Origin: Diadema setosum
Lineage: Eukaryota; Echinodermata; Echinoidea; Diadematoida; Diadematidae
Direction of reading: 5' to 3'
Length of the DNA: 64,000 bases
Assembly (NCBI GenBank): GCA_033980235.1
Contig: CM067080.1
Location: forward strand, 594,501-658,500
This document shows positions 41,032-53,868 of the stretch, piece by piece; positions within the stretch are counted from its first letter, which is position 1, and each line of letters starts with the position of its first letter. The notes beneath the pieces are model-generated. The model did not search any database. It was not told the DNA's origin and saw only the letters and a list, made by a program, of their open reading frames with translations. Made by a program: the position numbers and the translations under genes.

Positions 41032-41099
<68 letters not shown>
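40973..41099. repeat. (CTAT)n microsatellite, about 125 bp
   Basis: CTAT units with a CTGT variant and a CTACAAGTAT interruption near 41026-41035. Confidence 0.95.
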
Positions 41100-41100
<1 letters not shown>

Positions 41101-42303
41101 AACTATGCTTTGTCTTTCAGAGCGCGTTAACTTGTGCGTGCGTCTGTGTATGTGTGTGTAGGGGTGTTATGGAGGGGAAATAGGCCTACATAGCAATATA
41201 ATAGTATGGTCTATTGCGTTTTCAGAATTTCTTTTTTTTCACCATCCGATTAGATACTGTATAAAGTTCATAAGTAACTGAGAAATTCAAATCAAGAACA
41301 GAATGATCATCATTCGCTTACGTGATGACAAGATATGTCTTTGTTTTTGTCATGATATGACACACTATCGTGTGCCAAGGCTGTGTCCGTTCTATCATCT
41401 CAGTTTTCAGCACTCTTCTAAGGTTTCTGATTTAGTGTGTTTTGCCAACTGTAAGCAAACAACCGTCTCATATTCTTCCCCACAAGCTCTTGCCATATGA
41501 TTATGCTCACTGCGTAAACTTGTCACCTACATCTCAGATCCAAACCGCGCGTCTGCAGACGATGGAAGTAATCGATAATTTCAGGACACGGTGTCATTAA
41601 AAGAAGCAAATAGTACCATTGATCCGTGGCCGTTGAGTCAGTTTTCCATCATTTGATTACGCACAGTGACTCGGGTTGCAAGTTTCAGACGGAGCGTCCG
41701 GCCGTCAACGAACCGTATGCAGTCTGCTTTGACCGACTGGTGGATGTTAAACATCTACGTTGCTCGTTCTCTTCCGAGGCAACTAAAAACCGATGCAGTC
41801 ACGTCAATATTTTGACAGTTGGGAGTTCTGCGAAACTCGGGAGAGTTATTGCTGGCCGGGAGGGAAGCTCTTTGAACTGCGATGAATGAAGTGTTAGCGG
41901 GATGATGAGCATTACAAAAAGAATCCATACGCAAGAATACGAGTCCCACATGGTCTTGAGTCTTGACTGCCATGACTGAAGCAAGGCTCGTGAATAGTGA
42001 TCCTATGAAATGAGATATTGGCCGCCACTACATGGCAGATTATTCTTTATTAAAAAAATCTGCAACAACCAAGCATGACAAGGAAAAGGGAAAGAGCCTT
42101 TTCACTAAGATATTACAAAGTGCTTTGCAGAATAATCCAAGAGCTTATTTCATCTTTCGACCTAATTACTCGGCGTTCGTTGTTCTCAAGAATATCAAAT
42201 ATCTATCACGACTGAAACTTATCCAAAAAGTAGATTCATTTATGACAGTAACACAGATAAGAGATAGATGAAAACAGTAAAATTATAACAAAAGATTGGA
42301 TGA
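41100..42303. other. Unassigned sequence, CpG-rich patch at 41620-41890
   Basis: The patch at 41620-41890 is open on both strands for more than 70 codons and has more CpG than its neighbours, but no domain is recognised. The 79-codon frame at 42032-42271 also shows nothing recognisable. Confidence 0.35.
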
Positions 42304-42398
42304 TTGGCAGATATAGTAATGATAATGATCTACTACTACTATAACTAATAATGATGATGATAATAATAATAATAATAATAAAAGAAATAATAATAATG

Positions 42399-42432
<34 letters not shown>

Positions 42433-42515
42433 ATTTGTAATAATGAAATGATAATGGTAATAGAAACAATAATAATGATAATGATAATAATGATGCAATG
42501 ATAATAAAATAGTGA
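42304..42515. repeat. AAT/GAT trinucleotide-rich tract
   Basis: Long runs of AAT with GAT interspersed. Leu- and Ile-rich minus-strand frames arise from it. Confidence 0.9.
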
Positions 42516-43001
42516 TTGATATGCAAAAATGAGATAATGAGAGTAAAAGAAGCTTGTCTTTCAATGGCACTACACTTTTATTTTCTCGGGAGTCCGCACC
42601 ATGCTTCGGAAATTGATTCGACATTAAATTTTACCTGTCTGTTTAAACCGTAGCCCACTACCTTTTATTTGCACTGGAGTAGAGCGTCGAGATCTCCTCG
42701 AGTCACGCCCGCTGCCTCGAGGCTTGCAACAAGTGGAAGCAGATAATGATAAGGGTGGGAGACAGAGCCTATATTGACGGCCTGTGGAGATCACCGACTT
42801 CCATTTGCGCAGCAAATATTTAACTGAATATACCATTTCAGTTGGTTTTTCGACCTGTACGTCAGAGACCGATTCTCTTTCATGCAATAAAGGCTTGTTC
42901 TCAGGCAGGTGATTGGCGGATCACAGCATCTGTGGAACTTATCGTTGACTTCAGTGATTCGTTTGGTGATTTTGAATTATGTTTTCTCTTTTACTGCATG
43001 G
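42516..43001. other. Unassigned sequence
   Basis: No gene is recognised; the minus-strand frame 42624-42887 shows no domain. Confidence 0.4.
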
Positions 43002-43046
43002 CAAAATAAAACAAAACAAAACAAAACAAAACAAAGCAAAACAATA
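43002..43046. repeat. (AAAAC)n microsatellite
   Basis: About eight AAAAC units, the last ones imperfect. Confidence 0.9.
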
Positions 43047-44955
43047 TAAAATTAGGCGTTTGAAATGACGACAAAAAATCTTGTATTTGAGAGTGTATGT
43101 GCGTATGCGTGCGTGTGCCTGTGTGTGTTCGTGTACATGTGCATATGTGTTATAGTCTATTTCTGTGAAAGTTATAATTTCTATTTCTGTGCATAAAAAG
43201 TTTGTACATAGATTGAAAGGATATAATACTTCTCTTGTTTGTGTCCAAATTATGTTTCTTTGTTACAACAGTACTAGTTTGTAATATTGTTTTCGTTTCA
43301 TTCGAATGGAATGAATAAATGCCACCAAAAAACAAACAAATAAAGAAACAAACAAGCTAACAAACGTGCGCGTGAGGTGCATACTGAGACACATAGAACA
43401 GCATCGCTTCCTATCAGCTCCAAGAAAGTAATCTGCAAGAACGCGTAACATACATGCATTGTGACAGGAACACGTAGTCAACAAACGGTCTAACAAACTG
43501 GTGACAAACATGCCTTAACAGAGTGATAAAAAGGAGCAAAAATGGTACATTTAATACTGACATTCCTGTAAATCGGAAAACAAAGCAAACCGTCAAGTCC
43601 ACCACCCCCCCCCCTCTCTCTCCCACCCGCTACCCTTTACAAAGTATTTGAATTTCCTCCTCATTAGCAAGTAGCAGACAAACATCAAATTCGTCTTTGA
43701 TGATGGTGCTGAATTATAATGAAGCAAGAAACGTACATAGTTTCATTATTTGTCGCAACTTCAAAACTCCATGAATTTTATTGAAAACTACATGATAACA
43801 TTAACACCTATGTTGCGATACTTTTAATCATATGGTACGCTATTAAGAAATCTTGCATGAAATTTCAGGTCAAGCAATGCAAAAATTCGAGGTCAAAATT
43901 AAACTTGACAACGTAAAGCGAAAGGTGCTGCAATATCTAAAAATTATCACACCAAGCAAGCCTTGTTGATCTCAAGGCACACACTCTAGGTACCCACTCG
44001 TGACATGAATTAAACAGTGCATGCAGCGTTTTCTCTGTCGAGTTCACGGCAGTACGAGCTACGTGTTACAAGGTGTTAATGAAGTATACACAGTTTCCAA
44101 GTGCTCGTCTAGCCGCCTGTTGTTCTCAACCCTATAGTGGTGGCGGGTTTGCCTCGGAGAAGCGTCAACGCAAAACGGATGGACCTTGTCGCTTCACTTG
44201 AGCAGAGAGCGCCAACCGTCCTCTCAGCGCCAAAAGTGATTAACTCGTCCATTCTGTCCCCTGCGGCAAGCTCGGAAGAAATGCGTTGATCATAGTCATA
44301 GTTTGACTGGGAAAAGGTTAGTCATGTCGACTTTTTCTGACATATTGAAATGGGTCAAATGAGACACCTCTTAAGGGTCTACCACGAGAAAGAAGTTCAT
44401 CAGCCCTTTTAGTGTTGATAATAGCAGCCCAAGCGGCAAAGATCCCCAATACTGTTCTCATTGGAAAAGGTCATAGTAAATTTAGCTGAAAATTAAGCGA
44501 AGAGAAAAATTTGCTAAACATAAACTTAATATCGTGGGAATTGCGGTTCTAAGTAAAGTTTGAATTTATATCGACAGGGCGGGTATGATATGCGCATACT
44601 ATGCATAATGCTAATGAAAATCGTCTTCTGCTTATCCTGTATAACACCCACAAACATGACAAATACAACAACACTTTTGAATTATTTACAGGCGGTCTTC
44701 TAAAGATGAGTTACGACAGTAATTACATATCACAAAAGATATCCTCAAATTACTTTCGGAAAAGAAAAAAAAAAGGCAAAAAGGCAAAAGATATCTTTCA
44801 CGTCGTGGCACGCGATATACAAAAATAATCGCCATGCTTAAGATGAGGGAGAGTTGTCCTCACTGTCATCGAAATTTTTTGTCTCTAGTGTTATTCTGAG
44901 GTGATGTAACCATTAATATTCAGCATCAAAATGATTACAGGATCACGACCTAAGA

Positions 44956-44957
<2 letters not shown>
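43047..44957. other. Unassigned sequence, possible LINE 3' end near 43150-43350
   Basis: Sequence ending GGAATGAATAAATGCCACC then (AAAC)n at 43305-43350 looks like the 3' UTR and tail of a plus-strand LINE, but no coding part is seen. A GC-richer patch lies at 44135-44290. Confidence 0.35.
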
Positions 44958-45009
<52 letters not shown>

Positions 45010-45020
45010 CTGTGTGTGTG
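44958..45020. repeat. (TG)n microsatellite
   Basis: A TG tract with GCGTC near its 3' end. Confidence 0.95.
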
Positions 45021-45673
45021 GAGGGGGAATAAACCTCTCATCTTTCAAATTACCTCACGACTCAGTATGATGTAAGTATCTTACCTGATATTTTGCAAAT
45101 GTCCTGTTCGTTTAGATTAGACAGATTATCATAGATACATATTCCATGTGGTTCCCGCAAAAAAAAAAAAAAAGTTTAAAATCCTGAGAGAATTATGAGA
45201 AAGATTACCGTAATTTATAATCGTGACATCAGAGTTGTTAAGCCTCGCGGCAGGCCAATAAACGCACCTGACACCGTCTATATCAAGAGGTGAACATCTG
45301 TTCCTTTAACACTATCAACCTCCTATTTCCTAAGACATTAATTACCTAATAGAATTATGAGCTAACGCAGTTAACCCATGATGGTGCCTATATCCAGCCT
45401 AAGCTTAATATTTCAGTTGACGCCACGTGCATTGCCGATGCTTTTTCATCTTTTTCTAGTCGAAGTAAAATGAATCCCATCTAATCAAAATCTAGTTAAA
45501 TATCACCAAATGACGAGATGCAAGGAGGACCGCAGAGAGCAAAGAGCTGATTGGCTGTTGAAATGACCGTATAGTATAAACATTATATTAGAATGAGATA
45601 GGTGACGGCAACTTGTTAGAGTTGAATTATAACTTGACTGTCATAACTAATGTCTAAAAGGGAAGGAATTGTC
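45021..45673. other. Unassigned sequence
   Basis: Unique AT-rich sequence with several TAATTA/ATTAAT-type words near 45340-45360, which could be homeodomain sites. No gene is recognised. Confidence 0.35.
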
Positions 45674-45724
45674 GCCCCCCCCCCCCCCCCCAAAAAAAAA
45701 AAAAAAAAGAAGAAGAAGAAGAAT
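45674..45724. repeat. Poly(C)-poly(A)-(GAA)n compound tract
   Basis: About 18 C, about 17 A and then GAA units, the same order as at 7462-7508. Confidence 0.9.
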
Positions 45725-46236
45725 AACTAAAAATGGGGACTGGTCATAACAGATGTTTTAAAGCTCACATGAGTCACACACGTAAGGTAATTTTCGTGTA
45801 GATTTGATTCTCATCGGTAAGCTATATACATAAATCATGAAGCGGTGGATTGTGCATGGATGCCAACTAGCACACGCCCATCTACACAGCTCCCGAGATA
45901 GGCATATTAGGGAAGGATAAATCATTGGGTTAGAAATGGAAGAAAGAAAACTAATGTAGAAAACAAAATGATTGTAATGATTTTTCTGTGAAACAAAAAA
46001 ACAAACAAACAAAAATAACCCGCAATATAATACATACTTTGGAGAATAATTTCTTTACTGAATATTATATTCTGTAAATCACTTGACAAAGGACAACGTA
46101 CCCGGAAAAAAGTGTACAGCATGAACAGTTTACGGAGTAATGATATTTTTTACTTTCCTGCTATATTTATATTACTCGGTCAAGACGTGGACTGTGAAAT
46201 GTTAAACACACATACACGCGCGCACGTGTATTCACG

Positions 46237-46278
<42 letters not shown>

Positions 46279-47381
46279 TACACATAATTATATACACACA
46301 TATAATTCGGCGTGACTATTTGTGCAAAAGCCAACAGAAAAAAAAATCCCATAATATTGACAATAGAATGAAATCTGAATGTAAATCTGAAAAAACAAAG
46401 TGAACCAATACGGAGACTGGGAATGGACGAGGATTGTCATTGTCTCAGGTGGTTTAACATTTTCTCTCGACACTGCATCGTGCTCGATGGGCCTATCCCA
46501 AATGGGAACAACGCTCGCTAATTGCTACAATTACGTAATGTAGTGCATATCATTAAACTGGAGTAATTTCCTCTGAAATCCTTGTGAAGAGGGAAATCTC
46601 TTATGAATGTTAATATCCCGTGGAGCGTGTGCTGTTTAGCTACTGTAATAGCCTCATGCGACAAAATCATATTATCATCAAGCATAGTTATGATGTTAAC
46701 GACTGTTGAGAACGGACAATCCTACTTTTTTTAATCCTCTAAAAAGTCGCAGGCTGTTAACTCCCACACCTTAGTTTATTAGGTGTTAAGAAGCAAGGCT
46801 TAATCATTCAGGGACATTGTTCCTTATTCAAATCAATCTGGGTGAATTTGTGCAACCCGCTTTATAAATTCCGATGTGGGTTCCCGTCGACGCTTTGTCC
46901 TTTCTTTTTAAGACTGATGATTATGCAAAACTTATTGCAACGCGAAAATAACAGCGAGAGAGAGAGAAGATGTGAGCCAATACAACTTTTAATTATTATT
47001 TGAGCATCATTCACCAATTTCGGATGCAATATCCATGAAATTCTGGTTGCAACCTGGTTGTTTCCCGTCTTCTCTAATCATCGTGTCCTGTAACAGCATC
47101 GGAGATGGAGGGAGTGGTTACCTCGTCGACTGGAATATTGACGCTTTTCCTAGACACTCTCCTTCTCCATAATTTCCAAAAAGTGACGCGAATGGTAACC
47201 TCCTGTGTAAATTCGTGTTCAATCTGCCGCTAAAAAAGCACTTACTCGGCCTATTACATTCTAAATATAAGTAATTAACAAACAAACGCAAGTAGATACC
47301 TCGTCATTAAATGAAAGACCACAATCAATATTATAATGTCACGATAATAGCTTCAAACCGAAAGGTATCCTTAGCCAGGCT

Positions 47382-47414
<33 letters not shown>

Positions 47415-49120
47415 TGCCACGTTTAACCCGTAATCCATTGATAATTTATATGTTGTTTTTTTTTTTGTTTAATAGATACTTTATTTTCTGCAAATCAACA
47501 AATCAATCAGCAAATCAATATACATAAGGCACATGATCATGAACATGTGGGAAATACAAAATAAATTCAAAACAGAGTCGTTTGACTTGCGTAAACAAAG
47601 ATATAAAAGGTAATTAATTACACAATATACAGTATGCATGTCTATGCAGCGGGGATTACAACAATTATAATTATGGAGAGATAATGCAGAGGGCCGCCAT
47701 TGTAAGCATAGCTTGAAAAGATGGCCGGCCAGAGGAAAAAGTAGGGACGTATACTAGTTTCGTAATAATACAATACAATACAATACAAATTCTGCTGCGA
47801 AGATAGCAGGGGAAAATAAACGTGATGGTGGTGGATGTGCGTGCAAGTGCTAGAAAGTGCAGAAGGGCAGATATGCTGGAATGTAGAATAATCGAATTGG
47901 TTTGCTGGAAGAGGGAACGATATGCGATGTTGCTATTTGGGAGACCAACATTAATCATATGAATTATTTGTTTTTAATTTGTATTTGAAGTATACTGTAA
48001 TAAAATGTGCTTCTTTAAGTTTGCTTTAAATGAAAACAAGGAGGCACACTGTTTCAACTCCTCAGGAAGAGTGTTCTATATGTTCTATATTTACTATCTT
48101 ATATTAGTTATTACATGTACTTTTTTTATTTTAAATCGTGAGTCACCATGTATCTCATGATATCTCAATTATAGTAATAGCTATCATTCGCATTCTATAC
48201 CCTTACCCGTTTCGTGTTACTGTGTTTGCGGTGAAAAGTATGAATGAATTATAATGATGAACAATGTAGTTTTACGCCTCATTCAAGTAGGCTTAATTCC
48301 AGTCATTAATATGATTAATGTCTTGATCGTCGTGGTATATACGTGTTATATTGGATATCTACAGGGTCGTATTACTGCAGTTGCGAAATGCTACGATCTT
48401 TTTATAAGTACACTGTATATAGAGCAATTAGCAGTTGACGTTGGTTCAAATGACCCCGAATTGTAAACCATTGAAATAAAACAGTTGTGAAGCTAGATAT
48501 GACCGACTCACGTAATCCAAGTTGCTTTTATGTTACAAGCTCTCTTGGAATGTTTAGAATGTTTTTTCACTGCAATGCCAAAAAAAAAAAAAAAAAAAAA
48601 GCCCGTTCAGGTGCTGTCCAAGACATCGCTAATTACGTTGTTTTTCTCACGTAACCTTTATCTACTCATGCGCAGATATAACTTCGCACTGGCGGCGCCT
48701 GTGCGTTATAATTCATGTGCCCTCGAGGGGGAATGACATTTCTATTTATGATGCAGATTTCATTTTTGTGTGGATATGTTTTTGTTTTCTAGGTTTGTAA
48801 AAAATGATAACGTAAAGAATACGTGTAAACAATTATTCATTGATTTTTTTTTTCCATGTTGTTTGGCAAGAATAACTTGTTGAATCCGTGACGATCAACC
48901 TACCTGTAATTTGAAAACCGACTCTTCTGTCTAAACCGTCTTAAGAATGGCATAGGACACGAGCTTGTGTTCTGGAAATTTCAGTGTTTAGATGTCCTCG
49001 CCCGTTTGCCCGCCAAACTATTTTCCCGCTCAATGCCAGCGTGAACACCCGCAGAGACTCCTGTGGCGAGTACACGTCTAGGAGTGTCTATACACAATGT
49101 GTGTTCATATACAAATGAGA

Positions 49121-49121
<1 letters not shown>
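45725..49121. other. Unassigned intronic or intergenic sequence
   Basis: It contains a (CA)n tract at about 46206-46290, poly(A) runs at 47383-47409 and 48580-48600, and a (CAATA)n run near 47768-47786. The stretch 47460-47720 reads in reverse like a LINE 3' UTR but has no coding support. No gene is recognised. Confidence 0.4.
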
Positions 49122-49180
<59 letters not shown>

Positions 49181-49255
49181 GTGCGTGTGTGTGTGTGTGC
49201 GTGTGTTGTGTGTGTGTGTATGTGTGTGTGTGTGCGTGTGCGTGTCTGTCTGTCT
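49122..49255. repeat. (TG)n microsatellite, about 130 bp
   Basis: A TG tract with GCGTG interruptions toward the 3' side and TCTG units at the end. Overlapping His/Thr and Val/Cys frames are artefacts. Confidence 0.95.
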
Positions 49256-51675
49256 GTACTTGCTTTGGGATAGGGGACGTTGGAGGGATGCTCCCAGCTG
49301 ATATTGCCTCCAGAAATAATCGATGGCTAAACCTATCAGATAATGACTGATGCTTGGAACAACGACGCACTCAGCGAAATCGTCTCGAAGATCGACGTCA
49401 AATTTATGACCCGTTCTAAAAAGTAAATCAGAGCGATGGTTCAGAAACATAACCTGTATAGACACAGCAATGTGTACGATATGCTTATTAAAGGTATTCC
49501 ATATCTACGCGTGAGTGTGTGTGTGTGTTTGCCTTTTTCCAACTCAAACGTCCATAACTTATCAATATTGTTCCGAATTAACATTCAATACAAAATTCAG
49601 GTAAATTGTTATCCGAATGACTATTTTACCCACCACATCCATGTCATCGACAAATCGATCTCTGATTTTAAAACGTTCTTAAAAAATACATATATTGAGG
49701 AGGAAAAGGTTTTTTTTTCACACTTAAGTCACTCTGTTGATCCTCCACCACCTCAACAAACCATAATATATATTATGGTATTACAGTGTTACGTTATTTA
49801 TGTCAGCGTTTACTCATATTATGGACAGAAAACAAAATCTGTCTATAAATAGAGTAATATTCAATAATTATCTTTCGCGACGCCCAAATAATGTCACTGT
49901 GACTTACATACGCCACACACAAACACACATATTCATATGTTTATTTATGTTATATACACGTACACATAAATATAGATAAATATGTAAAGAATATATGTAT
50001 GAATATAACGTAAATATGATATATTGAATGTATATAAACATAAAAACCATCAGATTAATGCAGTGCTTATAGACTTCAAAGGGGCATTACATCTTCCCTC
50101 AGTCAATCCAAATTCTCCCCATCCATTTACTCGATATTTAATTCGTTTTCTGTATCAGATTCCAGGTCACCACACACACGCACAAACTCACACACACACA
50201 CACCACACATACACACCAACACACAGCGAATGGTGCAATAATAATCGTGAGAGACAGCAGAAATAACAAGATTATTGAATGGACCTTAAGAAAGCCAAGG
50301 TCGCGCTTTTCACATACTCGCTGATCAGTGACACTTTGTCTGGTACCCAGCATCCTCCCGTGTGTATCTGCCGTTATTAAAGTCGCATCAAGCTTAATGT
50401 CCGACCAAAAAAAAAAAAAGCCAGAAATGCATCCAAGATAATTCGTTGTGGCATCTTAAAGATGTCAGCTGGCATGTTGGCCAGCCTTATTCATCAGTCC
50501 TCATTACAGATTTAATTCTAGGACTTCCATAAACAAAATAAGTACCATCGTATATCAACCAATCACTTATCCTACTCAGGGTGGGGGGGGGGGGGGTGTT
50601 CTCGTAGTAGCGGGGTATCGAAGAAGATGCGGTAATGTGTGGCTACCATCCCTCGCTTTGGTCCACAGTACAAGCGTACTAGTAGAACCCACCAGGAAAG
50701 ATCCGAATAATAAATCTGGAAAGGGGAAATTGGCGTAATAATATCTGGTTTAGGGGGAAAATGAAAGTGCACCAGTTTTCAGGGAGATCCATACTCGTCG
50801 GTTGGTAAATCGTGAATGGAGGGAGGAAAAAGATGAATTCACGGATTGCTGGGGATCAAGTCGAAATGTCATTGATGATAAACCTCCGTAAATCCACGCT
50901 ACGAATGAAGTAGATGGCCCGGCATTTTTTGCTGCGTTGAAGCTAAACGCTTTGACAACCTTCTGATAAGTTCACGTTGGATTCATTCACAGGATAATAA
51001 TTGCCAATCCATGTTATCGGGTTTCTGAAGAAGACGGAAAGGGTCACGTGACTGTAAATGCTAGCAATGGTGGGTACGTTGATTTCTTCATCTTACAACC
51101 GGTGTTTCTACAGACTAAGATATCTTGTAGCAAACCCCAGTGTAACCAAGATTACCTCATGACCAGTAATGAGTCTGGGTCCTTTTTAGAAGGCAATCAC
51201 TGGAAGTTATGAAAACATCTTGTTTCTTGAAATCAACATTCTTTAGTCCATCCAGGGTCCTTCCCTCCTCAGGGCACCTAAGGCATTGGAAATATATTTC
51301 CGATGGAGCATGCAGAAAATGTTTTTGCTGCACGGTATTTAGAAAGCATCGATTTTTTTCCATAAAATTTCCCAGTGAAGATTCAGTTAAGTCTAAAAAA
51401 GTCATCATACCACAAATTTGCAATCCCCTAAAGACGTTAAAATTCAAGAGTTTTCTCCAAATACTGAATAAAGAATGTCTCTTATTGTTGTAGTCATAGA
51501 CATGTTTGAATTGATTATTTAAGAGTTCACCCTCTGCTGATTTTATCGTAGGGTTTTTTTTTTCCAGGTCTGATTGTCAGTGTAATCTACGATTGTAACT
51601 ACAGTGTGACATTTCATCTTTAAACACGGTCCATTTATAGAAAAAAATATTCTTTACTCCTATGACTTGATTTCT
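49256..51675. other. Unassigned sequence
   Basis: It contains a (CA)n tract at 50174-50225 and a G run at about 50583-50596. The segment 51157-51493 is open on both strands for about 95 codons but shows no recognised domain. Confidence 0.4.
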
Positions 51676-51763
51676 TTAACCCTCTGTGTGCACATTAATT
51701 TCTTGTCCATAGGTTTGTGTGTGAAATTTGTGCACATTTGTCTCATTGGTACAGAAGGGTTAA
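51676..51763. mobile_element. TTAA-bounded 88-bp mini-element
   Basis: The ends read TTAACCCTCTGTG and inverted TTAACCCTTCTGT. A second inverted pair (GTGCACA with ATTAATTT/AAATTTGTGCACA) lies inside. TTAACCCT ends are typical of piggyBac-type elements. Compare 12915-12994. Confidence 0.5.
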
Positions 51764-53056
51764 CCAGCTTGAAATTGACAAAAAAAAAAGGACAATGCTT
51801 CTCCGCGAAGCATTGACAAACGGGTCAAAAACAATTGGGATAGGAGGAGGAGGCAGTAGTGATAAGGGTTGACAGTCACGTGCTGCTCGACAGTTGTACA
51901 GGTGTGTCTCTTCTCGCTAACCTAGTAACGCCAAAGTGCATTGGAAAGGTGATGAGGTAGCTATGCTTCACAGCATCACGTCAAGCGACCATGTGACTGC
52001 CGTCTTACGCCAGTACACTAGTTGAAAATTCCCTACTCTCCCAGGTGTGCGGATCTTACACGTACGAGACGTCTTTCTATTCGCCTACCATGCGCCCGAT
52101 AGAAAGCAGCTGTAACCTGTAGGTGGTGGCGAAGGGCTAGGCTAGATGTCTTAAGAATGTGTTCCTATACAGTTACCATGGTTACCTGGTCCTGTGCGGT
52201 TGCGTTACGTATTTTTGTAGAATATCACAAGTCACTTGGAATTCCTCATTGAAGTTGTGCACATACAGAGTGTAAACAAAATATTGTGCGTGAGACAATA
52301 CAGTCGATTCATCAATTCTGGTCGTGTGGACACTGTAGAATTGCTTTTATTGATTTTTTTTTCAGGTGTAAACTTGAGCAAACGGCTGACTTACAGTCTG
52401 ATTTACATGTCCTCTGCTGCGTGAATTGCATGGGAAAAAGTCTGAATTAAATTAGGATAAGAAAGAATGATAAAGCGATGTAATGGATACTCGAAGTAGT
52501 GGTATATCGCATCAGTGGTACCCTGGACATTTTTCTCTTCCCCTACGATGTGTTGATAGTGATACCGGTTTGCTCAATGTTGCAAGTCACGTAGAGGCTC
52601 TACAAGGGGTCAGTCTCATTCTCTCTCTTTCCGGGATGTGTGTTGGATGAATCAATCACGCCATCGGGTTTGCTCCCTGATTTTCGCGAGAAGTGAAGTG
52701 GGTTGTGTTTCTCTCTCTCACACAAAACGAGACATCCATTTGAATTGTCCCATCCGCGAGGGAAAGAGGAACATGGTATGTTAACACATCACATTGCTCA
52801 GCTGGTTTAAATGGCCATTTCGATTGCAAGGCAGACACACCACATTTTCACAAGCTGAGCCAGCCCTCCCCCCCCCCCCCCCGTGAAGATTCTCTGCCAA
52901 AGTGTGTCTTATGAAGACAGCAACACCACAAATAGAATGCTATATTTTCTGTGCAAGTAACATAAATTTCCCAAATGAATAGTTACGTATACCATAATTT
53001 CAATTGAAATGTATAGTATAATTACATATATGTATATGTATGTATGTATATATATA
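51764..53056. other. Unassigned sequence
   Basis: Mostly unique with a C run at about 52866-52882. The 62-codon plus frame 52236-52424 shows no domain. Confidence 0.4.
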
Positions 53057-53303
53057 TAATAAGGGTTTGTTTGCAAAAACCGATAAGTCCATTTTTGAAG
53101 ATTTTGAAGTACGATCTCTGTCATAAAGTACAAAATAATTCCTTTTAAATGACATATTGGTCACTACATATACAGGTATATTTTTAAAGTTATGGTCAAA
53201 AGAAGCAAAAATTTTCTTATTATTCTCTTTATTTTTCTTGACCTTTAATCGCGAATATCTCCATTTGGCAAATATGGACTTATCGGTTTTTGCAAACAAA
53301 CTC

Positions 53304-53307
<4 letters not shown>
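53057..53307. mobile_element. MITE with ~32-bp terminal inverted repeats inside a TA tract
   Basis: The left end (from about 53061, AAGGGTTTGTTTGCAAAAAC) and the inverted right end (ending about 53305) match at 31 of 32 positions. The element is about 245 bp and non-coding. It is flanked on both sides by TA repeats, consistent with a TA target of Tc1/mariner type; the exact target duplication cannot be read because of the flanking TA repeat. Confidence 0.8.

Positions 53308-53361
<54 letters not shown>
53308..53361. repeat. (TA)n microsatellite
   Basis: About 50 bp of TA directly adjoining the MITE. Confidence 0.95.
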
Positions 53362-53364
<3 letters not shown>

Positions 53365-53789
53365 CATATATATAGGGTAGGAGTGCGCGCTAGCTTTTCA
53401 TATAGTACCCTTAATGTACGTATGCATTGAAGCTGGTTTCTTGTTTCCACTGTGGAAGACATAGAATTTCCCCAGCGATGCACTCTCGATATAGATGCGC
53501 ATGTCAAAAAAGTGCACTTAAGTTTGAGCCCTTGATATGCCAGCAATGTTTCATCATATCTTTTTTAAAGCTCCATCTTTTGGTCAAGTCCCTATTCCTG
53601 GCTCTGGTCTTTCTATTCCTACACATTAATTCTGTTTCTGATTTTTTTTTTTATTTTTTAACAAAGGCAAGCGGTATCTCTCGCATGACACTAATATTTT
53701 CTCGTTCCACGTCCGTCACTGTGTAGTATAATAGAAAATTTCAATGCCTCTGAGAGAATATAAACGTCTACACACAAGCACTCCCCCTC
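53362..53789. other. Unassigned sequence
   Basis: Unique. The 99-codon plus frame at 53427-53726 contains a T run and shows no recognised domain. Confidence 0.4.
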
Positions 53790-53797
53790 TCTCTCTC

Positions 53798-53833
<36 letters not shown>

Positions 53834-53868
53834 AAACAAACACACACACACATACACACACACACACA
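53790..53868. repeat. (CT)n-(CA)n compound microsatellite
   Basis: A short CT tract followed by CA units with CATA and CAAA variants. Confidence 0.9.

Noticed and set aside
49088..49465. His/Thr-rich frames on both strands
   Set aside because: Produced by the (TG)n microsatellite. The same applies to 2932-3365, 10695-10904, 14645-15047 and 46112-46352.
51157..51493. Opposing ~95-codon frames
   Set aside because: No recognised domain on either strand and no splice or start context.
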